NCBI GenBank assembly: GCA_005889285.1
Contig: VBFF01000031.1
Coordinates: 1 to 14,487 of the forward strand
Direction of reading: 5' to 3'
Source of the DNA: Chloroflexota bacterium
Lineage (GTDB): Bacteria; Chloroflexota; Dormibacteria; CF-121
Length of the DNA: 14,487 bases
Shown here: positions 1 through 8,040 of the stretch, piece after piece
Layout of the letters: each line of letters opens with the position of its first letter
Numbering within the stretch: position 1 is the first letter of the stretch
Program-made: the position numbers and the translations under genes
Notes under the pieces: model-generated
What the model saw: only the letters and a program-made list of their open reading frames with translations
Told to the model about the DNA's origin: nothing
Database searches by the model: none

Positions 1-304
1 CGTCGGCGCTCAATCGGACCTGGCTCTCGACCGGGCCGTGGATGATGACGCCCGGCCCGGCGACCACCCTTGCCAGGCGGCGAGCAGCCTCATCTTCATG
101 TACATCGCCCGGCTCCATGCGCACGACGTGGAGCTCATCGACGCGAGCCCCCGCCACCACCGGCCAGTCCTCGCGCGTGAGGATCCGGCCCTTGAGCAGC
201 AGGACCCGATGGTGGTCGTCGGGCACCAGCAGCGTCTGGGCCAGCACCGCGCCCTCGATCCCCTCCGCGCTCAAGCCTGTGCCCCGTAGGGACTCCGGTT
301 TCAC
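1..304 (-). CDS. Molybdopterin-binding (MoeA-like) protein, 5' part only
   Basis: This reading frame runs off the left edge of the window, and only its first 101 residues are visible. I place the start at the GTG at 304-302, which shares four bases (GTGA) with the stop of coxI and so suggests translational coupling; no strong ribosome binding site is visible. An in-frame TTG at 274 is an alternative. The visible protein contains AVLAQTLLVPDDHHRVLL, LKGRILTREDW and LHVVRMEPGDVHEDEAARRL. This pattern resembles the N-terminal part of MoeA/MogA-like molybdopterin-binding proteins that often accompany xdhC and cox genes. Known members of that broad family bind molybdopterin or help insert molybdenum. 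Its place at the end of a molybdenum hydroxylase operon supports a role in cofactor assembly or delivery. The family call rests on sequence pattern and context; the catalytic domain is outside the window. Confidence 0.6.
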   Translation of the reverse strand, partial: MKPESLRGTGLSAEGIEGAVLAQTLLVPDDHHRVLLLKGRILTREDWPVVAGARVDELHVVRMEPGDVHEDEAARRLARVVAGPGVIIHGPVESQVRLSAD

Positions 305-1290
305 GCCGGGGCCGCCGGGCCGGGCATCGGGCCTCCCTGCTTGCCATGACGGACGGCGACCATTTGCGCGAGGATCGCGAGCGCCGTCTCCTCGGCGGTC
401 TGGGCGCCCAGGTCGAGCCCGATCGGCGCGTGGACGCGCTCGATCTCGCTCTGGTTGACCCCGGACTTGACCAATCTCGCGACCCGGTCGCGATGGGTCT
501 TCTTGCTGCCGATGGCGCCGATGTAGCGAGGGTTCCCGCGCAGGGCCGCGGTGATCGTTGGATCGTCGAACTTCGGATCGTGTGTCAGGATCACCACGTA
601 GGTCGAGCCGTCCATCGGCAGATCCTTCAGGATCTCGTCCGGCCACGCATGGATGACACGACGCGCCTCCGGAAAGCGGTCCTTATCCGCAAACTTCGAC
701 CGGGCATCGACCACGGTCACTCGGAACCCGATCGCGCTGGCCAGGCGAGTCAGCGGGATGGCGACGTGCGAGCCGCCGAAGATGAAGAGCTCCGGCGGGC
801 GGGGAAACGGTTCCAGGAAGAAGCCGTCCTGGCGGACCGGGGTCTCCCGGTTGAGAAGATCGGCAACGGTCGGATCGGCCGGCGTCAGCAGCTGGCGCGC
901 GCCGGGGCTCTCACCGACGTCCGACTTCAGCACCACCGGATACTCGGCCGCCAGCGCAGCCATGAGATCGCGATGCGCCGGACCGAGAGGCTCGACGAGC
1001 ACGTCAATTTCGCCGCCGCAGCTGAGGCCGACCGTCCAGGCGAGGTCGTCGCTGACCCCGTAGTGAAAGAGGCTGGCCGGCTTGCCTTTGAGGATCGCCT
1101 GCGCCTGCTCGAAGACCTCGCCCTCGAGGCATCCGCCGCTGATTGAACCCGCGATCTTTCCCGACTGGCTGATGGCCATCCGTGAGCCCGCGGGCCGTGG
1201 CGCACTCCCCCAGGTGCTGATCACGGTCGCGACCGCTACCGGGTCGCCCTGCTCGAGCCACGCCTTGACATCGGTCATGACGTCTCGCAT
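301..1290 (-). CDS. coxI: XdhC/CoxI family molybdenum cofactor maturation protein
   Basis: This 329-residue protein belongs to the XdhC/CoxI family. Known members bind molybdenum cofactor, promote its sulfuration, and hand it to xanthine dehydrogenase- or CO dehydrogenase-type enzymes in the cytoplasm. The N-terminal XdhC_CoxI domain (about 1-100) carries GGCLEGEV (52-59) and CGG (91-93). The C-terminal Rossmann-like XdhC_C domain (about 165-312) carries FGGSHVA (171-177), VDAR (194-197), THDPKFD (236-242), YIGAIGSK (256-263) and GLDLGAQTAEE (291-301). Both domains are complete and the length is usual. Two start codons are possible: ATG at 1290, or an in-frame ATG at 1278 (Met5); neither has a well-spaced ribosome binding site. 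A 118-base gap separates it from coxE upstream, and its stop overlaps the following MoeA-like gene. It most likely matures the CoxSLM enzyme encoded upstream. Confidence 0.9.
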   Translation of the reverse strand: MRDVMTDVKAWLEQGDPVAVATVISTWGSAPRPAGSRMAISQSGKIAGSISGGCLEGEVFEQAQAILKGKPASLFHYGVSDDLAWTVGLSCGGEIDVLVEPLGPAHRDLMAALAAEYPVVLKSDVGESPGARQLLTPADPTVADLLNRETPVRQDGFFLEPFPRPPELFIFGGSHVAIPLTRLASAIGFRVTVVDARSKFADKDRFPEARRVIHAWPDEILKDLPMDGSTYVVILTHDPKFDDPTITAALRGNPRYIGAIGSKKTHRDRVARLVKSGVNQSEIERVHAPIGLDLGAQTAEETALAILAQMVAVRHGKQGGPMPGPAAPA

Positions 1291-1317
1291 GCCTCAAAGT
1301 CTAGTGCGCTTTCACTT

Positions 1318-1340
1318 ACCCTCCCCCGCTTGCGGGGCGG
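1318..1340. repeat. GC-rich palindromic intergenic element
   Basis: The 118-base gap between coxE and coxI holds a short perfect inverted repeat, CCCCGC (1324-1329) and GCGGGG (1332-1337), around a TT loop. The flanking ACCCTCC on one side resembles dispersed 'CCCTCCCCCGCTTGCGGGGG' palindromes common between genes of GC-rich bacteria, but the right-hand flank no longer matches. No run of T follows on either strand, so it is not a typical intrinsic terminator. I see no gene in the gap. Its role could be mRNA processing, or it may be a worn repeat copy. Confidence 0.4.
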
Positions 1341-1408
1341 GCCCGTCGGCCCACGCGAGCGGCGCTTTAGTGCCAGGCGAGCGTTTGAGACGGCCAGGGT
1401 GGGGGCTG

Positions 1409-2587
1409 TCAGGCCGATGCGGTCAGGAGCGTCTGGCGCCGGACCGGGCGCCGGCCTGCTGTCTCGAGCAGGAGAATCCCAAGCGCCTCGAGGTTCGCGA
1501 GGTTGTGCGCCGGCAGGAAATCGTCGACAAAGGGGAGCGCCGCCTGCAGCCCCAGGGTCAGCGGCTCGTAGCCGGGGGCCCCCATCAGCGGGTTCATCCA
1601 GATCAGACGGTGGCAGGATCGCTGCAGCCGCGCGATGGCCCGCCGCATCTGCACCGCATCGCCGCGATCCCATCCGTCGCTGATGATGGCGACGGTCGCC
1701 CCATGGCTCAGCACGCGGCGGGCGTAGCGCCGGTTGAAGGTCTCGATCGCCTCGCCGATGCGGGTTCCGCCCGACCAATCGTCGACCGAAGCCATCACCC
1801 GATTGAGCGCCGCGTCGACGTCATGGCTGCGGAGCAAGCGGGTGATGCGGGTAAGGCGGGTGGCGAAGACGAAGGCCTCGACGCGGGTGCTGGCATTCTT
1901 CAGCGCGTACGCAAAGTTGAGCAGCAGGCGTGTGTAGCGCTCCATCGATCCGCTGATGTCGCAGAGCAGAACCAGCGGCCGTGGCCGAAGCGTCGGGCTC
2001 TTCCAGCTGAAGACCAGCAGCTCACCGCCAAATCGCAGGCTGCGCCGCAACAGCCGGCGCATGTCGAGCTGGTCGCGGCCGCCCGCCCGTGCGCGCCGCG
2101 ATCGCGCCAGGCCCGCTGGCAGCCGCATCAGCCGGGTCAACCGTCGCACCTCGGCCATCTCAGCCTCGGTCAGCGTGTCGAAATCTTTCTCGCGAAGCAC
2201 CTCGGCTTGCGAGTAGCTCGCCACCTCCTGCTCTTCGGCGCCCTCGGCCGCGCCGTCGTCGTCGAGCACCTTCAGCTGCCGGCCCGTGATCGTGACCCCA
2301 CGCTCGGATGACGTCGTCGCGGAGGAGGAGGAGGGCGACTCCACATTGGGCGCGTTGCCCCGAAGAAAGGCGGCCAGCGCGCGATCGAGGATGGCCAGCT
2401 CGTCCCGCCGCCGGGCGAAGTGAATGTGAACCGCCGTCCGCAGATCGTCGGCACGGTGCAGCTCGATCACGGTCAACGCCGTGAGGAACGGCAGCATGCG
2501 TGCCGGCCCGGCATCGAAACCCAGTCCCCGCAGGATCCGACCGAAATGCAACCAGTTGCGGGTCAGGACCGCGCCGGGGTCAGGCAT
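1409..2587 (-). CDS. coxE: CoxE-like VWA domain protein
   Basis: This 392-residue protein has a C-terminal von Willebrand A domain of the CoxE family. The metal-binding MIDAS site is intact: D210-I-S-G-S214, T275 in SGGTRIGEA, and D304 in IISDGWD. The region at about 80-125 is acidic and low in complexity. CoxE-type proteins act with MoxR-type ATPases; in the CO dehydrogenase system CoxD and CoxE help build the sulfur- and metal-containing active site after folding. I chose the ATG at 2587, which overlaps the coxD stop by 8 bases and gives the family-like N-terminus MPDPGAVLTRNWLHFGRILR. A GTG at 2623 would add 12 residues and overlap coxD further. The Shine-Dalgarno sequence is weak, consistent with coupling to coxD. 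Its pairing with coxD supports a shared role in maturing CoxSLM. Confidence 0.88.
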   Translation of the reverse strand: MPDPGAVLTRNWLHFGRILRGLGFDAGPARMLPFLTALTVIELHRADDLRTAVHIHFARRRDELAILDRALAAFLRGNAPNVESPSSSSATTSSERGVTITGRQLKVLDDDGAAEGAEEQEVASYSQAEVLREKDFDTLTEAEMAEVRRLTRLMRLPAGLARSRRARAGGRDQLDMRRLLRRSLRFGGELLVFSWKSPTLRPRPLVLLCDISGSMERYTRLLLNFAYALKNASTRVEAFVFATRLTRITRLLRSHDVDAALNRVMASVDDWSGGTRIGEAIETFNRRYARRVLSHGATVAIISDGWDRGDAVQMRRAIARLQRSCHRLIWMNPLMGAPGYEPLTLGLQAALPFVDDFLPAHNLANLEALGILLLETAGRRPVRRQTLLTASA

Positions 2588-3479
2588 TGACGGCTCGGGC
2601 GAGAAGCTCCCGAGAGCCCGCACCGCGCAGCCGTTCGAGATCCTCCTGGTACTTGACCACCGCGCCGAGCGTCGCCTGCACGGCGGCTTCGCTGAGCTCG
2701 GTCTCGCCGAGCGCGATCAGCGCGCGCGTCCAGTCGAGCGTCTCGGCGATCCCGGGCAACTTGTAGAGGTCGAGGCGGCGGACTCCTCCAATAAAGGCAC
2801 TGACCTGGCGGGCCAGCTTCGCCGGGACGTCCGGCACGCGAGCCGTGATGATCTCGTATTCTCGCTCCACGGACGGATAGTCGATCCAGAAATAGAGACA
2901 GCGGCGCTTGAGCGCATCGTGGATCTCGCGCGTCCGGTTCGAGGTGATGATGACGGCCGGCGGCCTGTCAGCCTTGATGGTGCCGATCTCGGGAATCGAG
3001 ATCTGGAAGTCGGAGAGCAGCTCGAGCAAGAAGGCCTCGAACTCGTCGTCGGCGCGGTCGATTTCGTCGATCAGCAAGACCGGTGGCCGGGCCCCCTCGC
3101 TCTCGATCGCCTGCAGCAGGGGACGCTTGACCAGGAACTGGCGGCTGTAGATCTCGCGTTCGGTTTCGTCCCGCTTGGCGCCGGCTGATTCGAGCAAGCG
3201 GATGTGCAGCATCTGTTTGGCATAGGCCCACTCGTACACGGCGTTGTTCACGTCGATCCCCTCGTAGCACTGCAGCCGGATCAAGTTGGTGGCCAGGATC
3301 TCGGCGAGGACCTTGCCGACTTCCGTCTTGCCGACGCCGGCCTCACCTTCCAGCAGCAGCGGCTTGTCGAGGGTCAGGGCCAGGAAGAGGGTTGTCGCCA
3401 GGCTGCGATCGGCAACGTAGCGGTGCGCCTGCAGCGCCCGCTCGACGTCATCGATCGAGGCGACGGGAAGGTCCTGCAT
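2580..3479 (-). CDS. coxD: MoxR-type AAA+ ATPase (CoxD-like)
   Basis: This 299-residue protein is a MoxR-family AAA+ ATPase. Walker A is GEAGVGKT (45-52), Walker B is LLIDEID (135-141), sensor 1 is ITSN (178-181), and the likely arginine finger is in LKRRC (190-194). The central stretch GIDVNNAVYEWAYAKQML (74-91) is typical of the CoxD branch. Known CoxD acts as a chaperone-like ATPase in CO dehydrogenase maturation, working with the VWA protein CoxE. Here it directly precedes coxE with an 8-base overlap. The ATG at 3479 lacks a clear ribosome binding site and lies about 12 bases downstream of a strong stem-loop in the 51-base gap after coxM. The length is normal and all ATPase motifs are present. 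Confidence 0.9.
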   Translation of the reverse strand: MQDLPVASIDDVERALQAHRYVADRSLATTLFLALTLDKPLLLEGEAGVGKTEVGKVLAEILATNLIRLQCYEGIDVNNAVYEWAYAKQMLHIRLLESAGAKRDETEREIYSRQFLVKRPLLQAIESEGARPPVLLIDEIDRADDEFEAFLLELLSDFQISIPEIGTIKADRPPAVIITSNRTREIHDALKRRCLYFWIDYPSVEREYEIITARVPDVPAKLARQVSAFIGGVRRLDLYKLPGIAETLDWTRALIALGETELSEAAVQATLGAVVKYQEDLERLRGAGSRELLARAVNA

Positions 3480-3491
3480 GAGCGAATTGTA

Positions 3492-3524
3492 GGGAGAGCG
3501 GCCGCGAGGTGCCGCCGCTCTCCC
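3492..3524 (-). promoter_or_regulatory. Strong stem-loop between coxM and coxD
   Basis: Two perfectly complementary 11-base arms, 3492-3502 (GGGAGAGCGGC) and 3514-3524 (GCCGCTCTCCC), flank an 11-base loop. The structure fills most of the 51-base coxM-coxD gap. In the direction of transcription it is followed by TACAATTCGCTC and then the coxD ATG, not by a T-run, so a standard rho-independent terminator is unlikely. It could protect the upstream coxSLM message, be a processing site, or reduce coxD translation. The function is inferred; the repeat itself is seen directly. Confidence 0.6.
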
Positions 3525-3530
3525 AGGTTC

Positions 3531-4391
3531 TCAGTGGTGCGCGGTGATCTGTTCCAGAGCCCGTCGCGTCAGCACCTGAGCCAGGTGCCGGCGGTAATCC
3601 GGCGAACCGTTCAGGTCTTGCTGCGGGTCGGTTCCATCGACAGCGCGCTCGGCGGCGGCACGCAGCTCATCGTCATGGCCGGGTTTACCGCGCAATGCCT
3701 GCTCCACGCCGGAGGCCCGAACCGGGCGGCTGCCCATCCCGGTGAGACCGATGGCGACCTGGGTCACCTCGTGGCCGGTCACCCGCACCTGCGCCGCGAC
3801 CGCCACGATCGCCCAGTCCTGCGACCGCCGGCTGAACTTGAGATAGGTACCTTTGCTGCCTGGCGGCGGCGTCGCGATCCGGATCTCGCGCAGGATCTCG
3901 TTCGGTTCGAGGGACGTCGTGAAGGTGTCGACGAAGAAATCTCGTGCCGCGATCGTGCGTTCCCCCTTCGGGCCGACCGCCTTGAGCTCGGCGTCGAGTG
4001 CTAGAAGGCAGGCGGGGAAGTCACCGTTTGGATCGGCATGCGCCGCCGCCCCACCGATCGTCCCCCGGTTGCGAACCTGCGGGTCACCGATCTGAGAGGC
4101 GGCGCTGGTCAGCAGCCGCAGCTTGTTCTTCAGCAGGTCGGAGAACTCGATGTCGTGGTGGGTGGTCAGTGCGCCAATCGCGATATGGCCGTCTTCCTCA
4201 CGGATGTAGCTGAGGTTGCCGATCCGGCCGATGTCGACCAGGAAGGATGGTGTCGAGAGCCGCAGCTTCATCAGCGGGATGAGGCTATGCCCGCCCGCGA
4301 GAACCTTCGCCTCCTGGCCGTGCTTGACGAGCTCCGCAACCGCCTCCGGCAGGGTGCGCGGGACGACGTAATCGAATGCGGCTGGATTCAT
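3531..4391 (-). CDS. coxM: FAD-binding medium subunit of CO dehydrogenase-like molybdenum hydroxylase
   Basis: This 286-residue protein is the FAD subunit (CoxM/CutM family). It passes electrons from the 2Fe-2S clusters of CoxS to the respiratory chain or another acceptor. The two FAD-binding motifs are clear: AGGHSLIPLMKLRL (32-45), and TIGGAAAHADPNGDFPA (111-127) after QVRNRG. The C-terminal CO_deh_flav_C domain covers about 175-280. The ATG at 4391 overlaps the coxL stop in an ATGA junction, so the two genes are probably translationally coupled. The length matches the family. The order S-L-M differs from the M-S-L order of the classical Oligotropha cox cluster. Confidence 0.95.
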   Translation of the reverse strand: MNPAAFDYVVPRTLPEAVAELVKHGQEAKVLAGGHSLIPLMKLRLSTPSFLVDIGRIGNLSYIREEDGHIAIGALTTHHDIEFSDLLKNKLRLLTSAASQIGDPQVRNRGTIGGAAAHADPNGDFPACLLALDAELKAVGPKGERTIAARDFFVDTFTTSLEPNEILREIRIATPPPGSKGTYLKFSRRSQDWAIVAVAAQVRVTGHEVTQVAIGLTGMGSRPVRASGVEQALRGKPGHDDELRAAAERAVDGTDPQQDLNGSPDYRRHLAQVLTRRALEQITAHH

Positions 4392-6739
4392 CGCTTTGTC
4401 CCTCCGTTGCGGTGCATCAGCTGCCAGAGTTTCTGTGGGGTTGCCGGCATCGCGACGTCCTTGACTCCGAACGGCTCGAGCGCATCGACGATGGCGTTCA
4501 TCACCGCAGGGGTCGAGGCGATCGTTCCCGCTTCCCCGATGCCCTTGGTCCCCAATGGGTTCACCGGACTCGGGGTGATGGTCGCCGCGAGCTCGAACGA
4601 TGGCAGGTCCGACGCGGTCGGGATCAGATAGTCCACCAGGCTGCCCGTCCGTAACTGGCCCGCTTCGTCGTAGACCCCTTCTTCGAAGAGCGCCTGGCCG
4701 ATGCCCTGCGCGATACCGCCGTGCAGCTGGCCGTCGACCACCATGGGGTTGATGCGCGTTCCACAGTCATCGACCGCGACATAGCGAAGGATTCTCGTCG
4801 CGCCGGTTTCCGCATCGACTTCCACGACGCAGATGTGCGCGCCGAACGGCCAGACAAAGTTGGTGGGGTCGAAGAAGGTCGTCGCTTCCAGGCCACCCTC
4901 CATGCCCTTGGGGAGTCGGCTGGTTTGGAAGGCGGCAACGGCGACCTCCTGGATGGTGACCGCTTTTGACGGCGTGCCTTTCACAAAGGCCTTGCCGTTT
5001 TCGTAGACGATATCGCCTTCGGCCGCCTCCAGCAGGTGGGCGGCGATCTTGCGCGCCTTCTCCTGCACCTTCATAGCGCTGATATGGACCGCGTTGCCGT
5101 CCAGCGCCGTGCTCCGGCTGCCGTAGGTATCCATCCCCATCGGTCCGATCGCCGTGTCGCCGTGCTGCACGTCGATGTCCTCGACCGGGATGCCCAGCAC
5201 GTCGGAAGCCACCTGCGCGTAGGTCGTCTCGTGGCCCTGGCCGTGCGGCGAGCTGCCGATGATCACGGTGGCCTTGCCGGTGAAATGAACGTTGACCACC
5301 GACATCCCCCAGAGCGAGACGCCGGTCGCGGCCTGCGTGGGCGCCGCCGGTCCCAGGCCGCAGATCTCGATGTAGGTGCAGAGGCCGATGCCCATGTACT
5401 TGCCTTGTTTGCGCTTCTCCGCCTGCTCCCGCCGCAGCGCTTTGTAGTCGACCATCGCCAGCGCCTTGTCCAGCGTGATGGTGTAGTCGCCGGAGTCGTA
5501 GGTCAGCCCCAGTAGCGTCGTGAAAGGCTGGTCCTCGGCCCGAACGAAGTTCTTTCGCCGGACCTCGACCGGGTCGATCCCAGTCTCGCGCGCCACCAGG
5601 TCCATCACGCGTTCGATCAGATAGGTCGCCTCGGGCCGCCCGGCGCCGCGGTAGGCGTCGGTCGGCGTGGTGTTCGTGAAGACGCCAACCGCCCGTCCAT
5701 CGAACGCCTTCATCTTGTAGGCGCCTTGCGCGACCAGCATGCCGAGCACCTGGAAGGTGCCGAACTGGCTGCAGTAGCCACCGAGGTTGAGCCATTGTGT
5801 AGGCCGGATGCCCAGCACCGTGCCGTCCTTCTTGGCCGCAATCTCGACATCCCAGATCTGGTCCCGTCCGTGGTGGGTTGCCTTGACGTTTTCGTTGCGG
5901 TCTTCGATCCACTTGACCGGCCGGCCCAACCGCCGCGAGGCGAGGGCAGTGAGAATCTCCTCCGGGTAGACGCGGATCTTCGACCCGAAGCCGCCACCGA
6001 CCTCCGGGGCCACCACCCGGACGTTGCTTTCCGAGATGCCCAGGATGACGGCCAGCCAGACCTTGACGAAATGGGGAATCTGCGTCGAAGACCACACGGT
6101 CAGCTTGTTGGCAAACGTCTTGTAATCCGCCAACACACCACGCGGCTCGATCGCGATCGGGATCAGGCGTTGCTGGATCAGGCGCTGCTTGATGGTGATG
6201 TCGGCCTCCTTGAAGGCGGCCTCGATGTCACCGGCGGCGAACTTCACGTCGTACGAGAGGTTGCTACCGAGCTCCTCGTGCAGGACCGGGGCCCCCGCCG
6301 CGATGGCCTTCTCGATGTCGACTACCGCCGGCAGGGACTGGTACTTGACCTCGATCCGTTCACCGGCGTCCTCGGCCGCGGCCCGACTCGAGGCCAGAAC
6401 GATCGCCACCGGCTCGCCCACGTAGTGAACCTTGTCGATCGCGATCGGATAGTGGTTGGGATATTTCTTGTCGGGGACGAAGCAGACCGTCACCGGCAGC
6501 GGTGCGCCGAATTCCGGCTTGAGGTCTTTGCCCGTCAGGATCGCGAGGACGCCGTCGGCTTCCTTTGCCCGGCTCGTCTCGATGCCGAGAATGCGCGCGT
6601 GGGCCTCGCTCGATCGGACCACGTGCATGTAGACGAGGGCCGTCTGTGGTAGGTCGTCGACGTAGCTGCCGGTCCCGGTGACCAGCCGCGGGTCTTCGCG
6701 CCGCTTGATGGAGGCGCCGACCATTTGGGATATCGCCAT
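4388..6739 (-). CDS. coxL: Molybdopterin-binding large subunit, form II CO dehydrogenase-like
   Basis: This 783-residue protein is the catalytic large subunit of a xanthine oxidase-family molybdenum hydroxylase. The N-terminal a/b-hammerhead domain spans about 20-135 and the molybdopterin-binding domains follow. Motifs include GGGFGSK (248-254), QGHETTYAQV (501-510), GSRSTALDG (540-548), and GTKGIGEAGT (730-739), which holds the likely catalytic base Glu736. The active-site loop is AYRGAGR (362-368). Proven aerobic CO dehydrogenases (form I) have AYxCSFR, whose cysteine binds copper; that cysteine is absent here, so this is form II. Its substrate may be CO, an aldehyde or an aromatic heterocycle. 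I chose the ATG at 6739 because GGAGGA lies 7 bases upstream and the 20-base spacing from coxS suits an operon. The frame stays open further upstream only because it overlaps coxS. Confidence 0.93.
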   Translation of the reverse strand: MAISQMVGASIKRREDPRLVTGTGSYVDDLPQTALVYMHVVRSSEAHARILGIETSRAKEADGVLAILTGKDLKPEFGAPLPVTVCFVPDKKYPNHYPIAIDKVHYVGEPVAIVLASSRAAAEDAGERIEVKYQSLPAVVDIEKAIAAGAPVLHEELGSNLSYDVKFAAGDIEAAFKEADITIKQRLIQQRLIPIAIEPRGVLADYKTFANKLTVWSSTQIPHFVKVWLAVILGISESNVRVVAPEVGGGFGSKIRVYPEEILTALASRRLGRPVKWIEDRNENVKATHHGRDQIWDVEIAAKKDGTVLGIRPTQWLNLGGYCSQFGTFQVLGMLVAQGAYKMKAFDGRAVGVFTNTTPTDAYRGAGRPEATYLIERVMDLVARETGIDPVEVRRKNFVRAEDQPFTTLLGLTYDSGDYTITLDKALAMVDYKALRREQAEKRKQGKYMGIGLCTYIEICGLGPAAPTQAATGVSLWGMSVVNVHFTGKATVIIGSSPHGQGHETTYAQVASDVLGIPVEDIDVQHGDTAIGPMGMDTYGSRSTALDGNAVHISAMKVQEKARKIAAHLLEAAEGDIVYENGKAFVKGTPSKAVTIQEVAVAAFQTSRLPKGMEGGLEATTFFDPTNFVWPFGAHICVVEVDAETGATRILRYVAVDDCGTRINPMVVDGQLHGGIAQGIGQALFEEGVYDEAGQLRTGSLVDYLIPTASDLPSFELAATITPSPVNPLGTKGIGEAGTIASTPAVMNAIVDALEPFGVKDVAMPATPQKLWQLMHRNGGTKR

Positions 6740-6759
6740 GTGAACTTCCTCCCTCTTCT

Positions 6760-7263
<504 letters not shown>

Positions 7264-7303
7264 ACGCACCTCCGTCTGACTAGCCGATCCGCCTGCCAAG
7301 GAA

Positions 7304-7332
7304 GGTATAACACCCGAGTCGGCGAGTGTCTA
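7304..7332 (-). promoter_or_regulatory. Sigma70-like promoter of the cox operon
   Basis: On the minus strand a -35 box TAGACA (7332-7327, 5 of 6 consensus bases) and a -10 box TATACC (7309-7304, 4 of 6) are separated by exactly 17 bases. Transcription would begin near 7297 and leave a leader of about 34 bases before the coxS ATG. The leader is too short for a molybdenum cofactor riboswitch. No activator site is obvious. Confidence 0.5.
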
Positions 7333-7496
7333 GGTCGGAGGGGTAGCAGTTAGAGGGTTCAGAAGGTGCACCCCCGGGAATCGAATTCACCGATCCTGGT
7401 TGCTACCGGTCCTAATAGCTTCAGTTGAGTGCCCCGGGCGCGGACGCAAGCTATCAAGTCAATGGGTAGGAAACTAGCGAATTCGTCGATACACGG
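7333..7496. other. Intergenic region between divergent coxS and the membrane protein gene
   Basis: This stretch of about 160 bases has lower GC than its surroundings and no convincing gene. It contains a 13-base near repeat (7382-7394 and 7478-7490, 11 of 13 identical, both starting CGAATTC). It also contains a 7-base inverted repeat ATAGCTT/AAGCTAT (7415-7421 and 7448-7454) around a GC-rich 26-base loop. These may be regulatory sites for either neighbour, but no well-formed plus-strand promoter can be placed with confidence. Confidence 0.4.
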
Positions 7497-8039
7497 GTGA
7501 ACGGCGTGCTTACCTTGGCGAGACGACACAAATTTGTGGCCGGCGCCGCCGTCGCGCTCGCGGTTCTTGCGCTTGCCATGGGGGTGGCCAATCGGTGCAG
7601 CATCTTTGGCGGGTGCGGTCCGGCTGGGATACCCAGCGGGCCTTTGAGTTACCGGCAGGTGAAGGCTCACGCCGAGGCCCAGCTCTACTACCCTGGCGCT
7701 CAGGTCCTTCTTCCATTCGGCGGAGGCGAGGACAAGAATGCCGTTGACGGGGTGGTAAATGCAGCCTTCGCCGGTGCGGTCTTGCGAGTAAATGCGCCCA
7801 ACCAGTCGATCTATCGCTGGTATCAGGACTGGATGGCGTCGCATGGTTGGAAGTCGAGTCCAACAATTCGAGCGACAACCCAACTTTCGATTGAAGGTTA
7901 TGCCCGAGGTCGGCGAGAGCGGTTTTCGGTTGCGATGGACGATGCGTCAGGGCTTGGGCAAGCTCTCGGAAAGCGGATACCGCCTGGTCAAGGCACGATA
8001 TTCGAAATCAGGTACATGATCCTGCCAACATCTAGCTAA
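7497..8039 (+). CDS. Hypothetical protein with N-terminal membrane anchor
   Basis: I do not recognise this 180-residue protein. A basic N-terminus (ARRHK) is followed by one hydrophobic helix at about 13-30 with no clear signal peptidase site or lipobox. This predicts an inner-membrane anchor with the rest outside the cytoplasm. C34 and C40 lie just after the helix and could form a disulfide. The outer part contains AQLYYPGAQVLLPF (61-74), IYRWYQDWMASHGW (105-118) and a final strand IFEIRYMILP (168-177). The YPGA and WYxDWxxxxGW pattern suggests a small alpha/beta sensor-like or binding domain. The start is the GTG at 7497; a GTG at 7506 is equally possible, and neither has a clear ribosome binding site. 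Codon use is less GC-rich at third positions than in neighbouring genes, which may reflect transfer or relaxed selection. Confidence 0.65.
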   Translation: MNGVLTLARRHKFVAGAAVALAVLALAMGVANRCSIFGGCGPAGIPSGPLSYRQVKAHAEAQLYYPGAQVLLPFGGGEDKNAVDGVVNAAFAGAVLRVNAPNQSIYRWYQDWMASHGWKSSPTIRATTQLSIEGYARGRRERFSVAMDDASGLGQALGKRIPPGQGTIFEIRYMILPTSS

Positions 8040-8040
8040 G

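Noticed and set aside
346..1146. Plus-strand 266-codon frame opposite coxI
   Set aside because: It is a GC-driven shadow of the conserved XdhC/CoxI gene with no family signal.
3492..3524. Reading the coxM-coxD hairpin as a rho-independent terminator
   Set aside because: No T-run follows the stem on either strand, and coxD/coxE clearly belong with coxSLM.
7264..7303. Molybdenum cofactor riboswitch ahead of coxS
   Set aside because: The predicted leader is only about 34 bases, too short for that structure.
7365..7385. tRNA 3'-end-like sequence on the minus strand (TTCGATTC followed by a GC run and TGCACC)
   Set aside because: The 5' side of the T-stem does not pair and no anticodon or D-arm could be fitted, so neither a tRNA nor a tRNA-derived attachment site is supported.
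7359..7883. 174-codon minus-strand frame opposite the membrane protein gene
   Set aside because: It has no membrane, signal or family features. The plus-strand frame has a coherent hydrophobic N-terminal helix and plausible domain layout.
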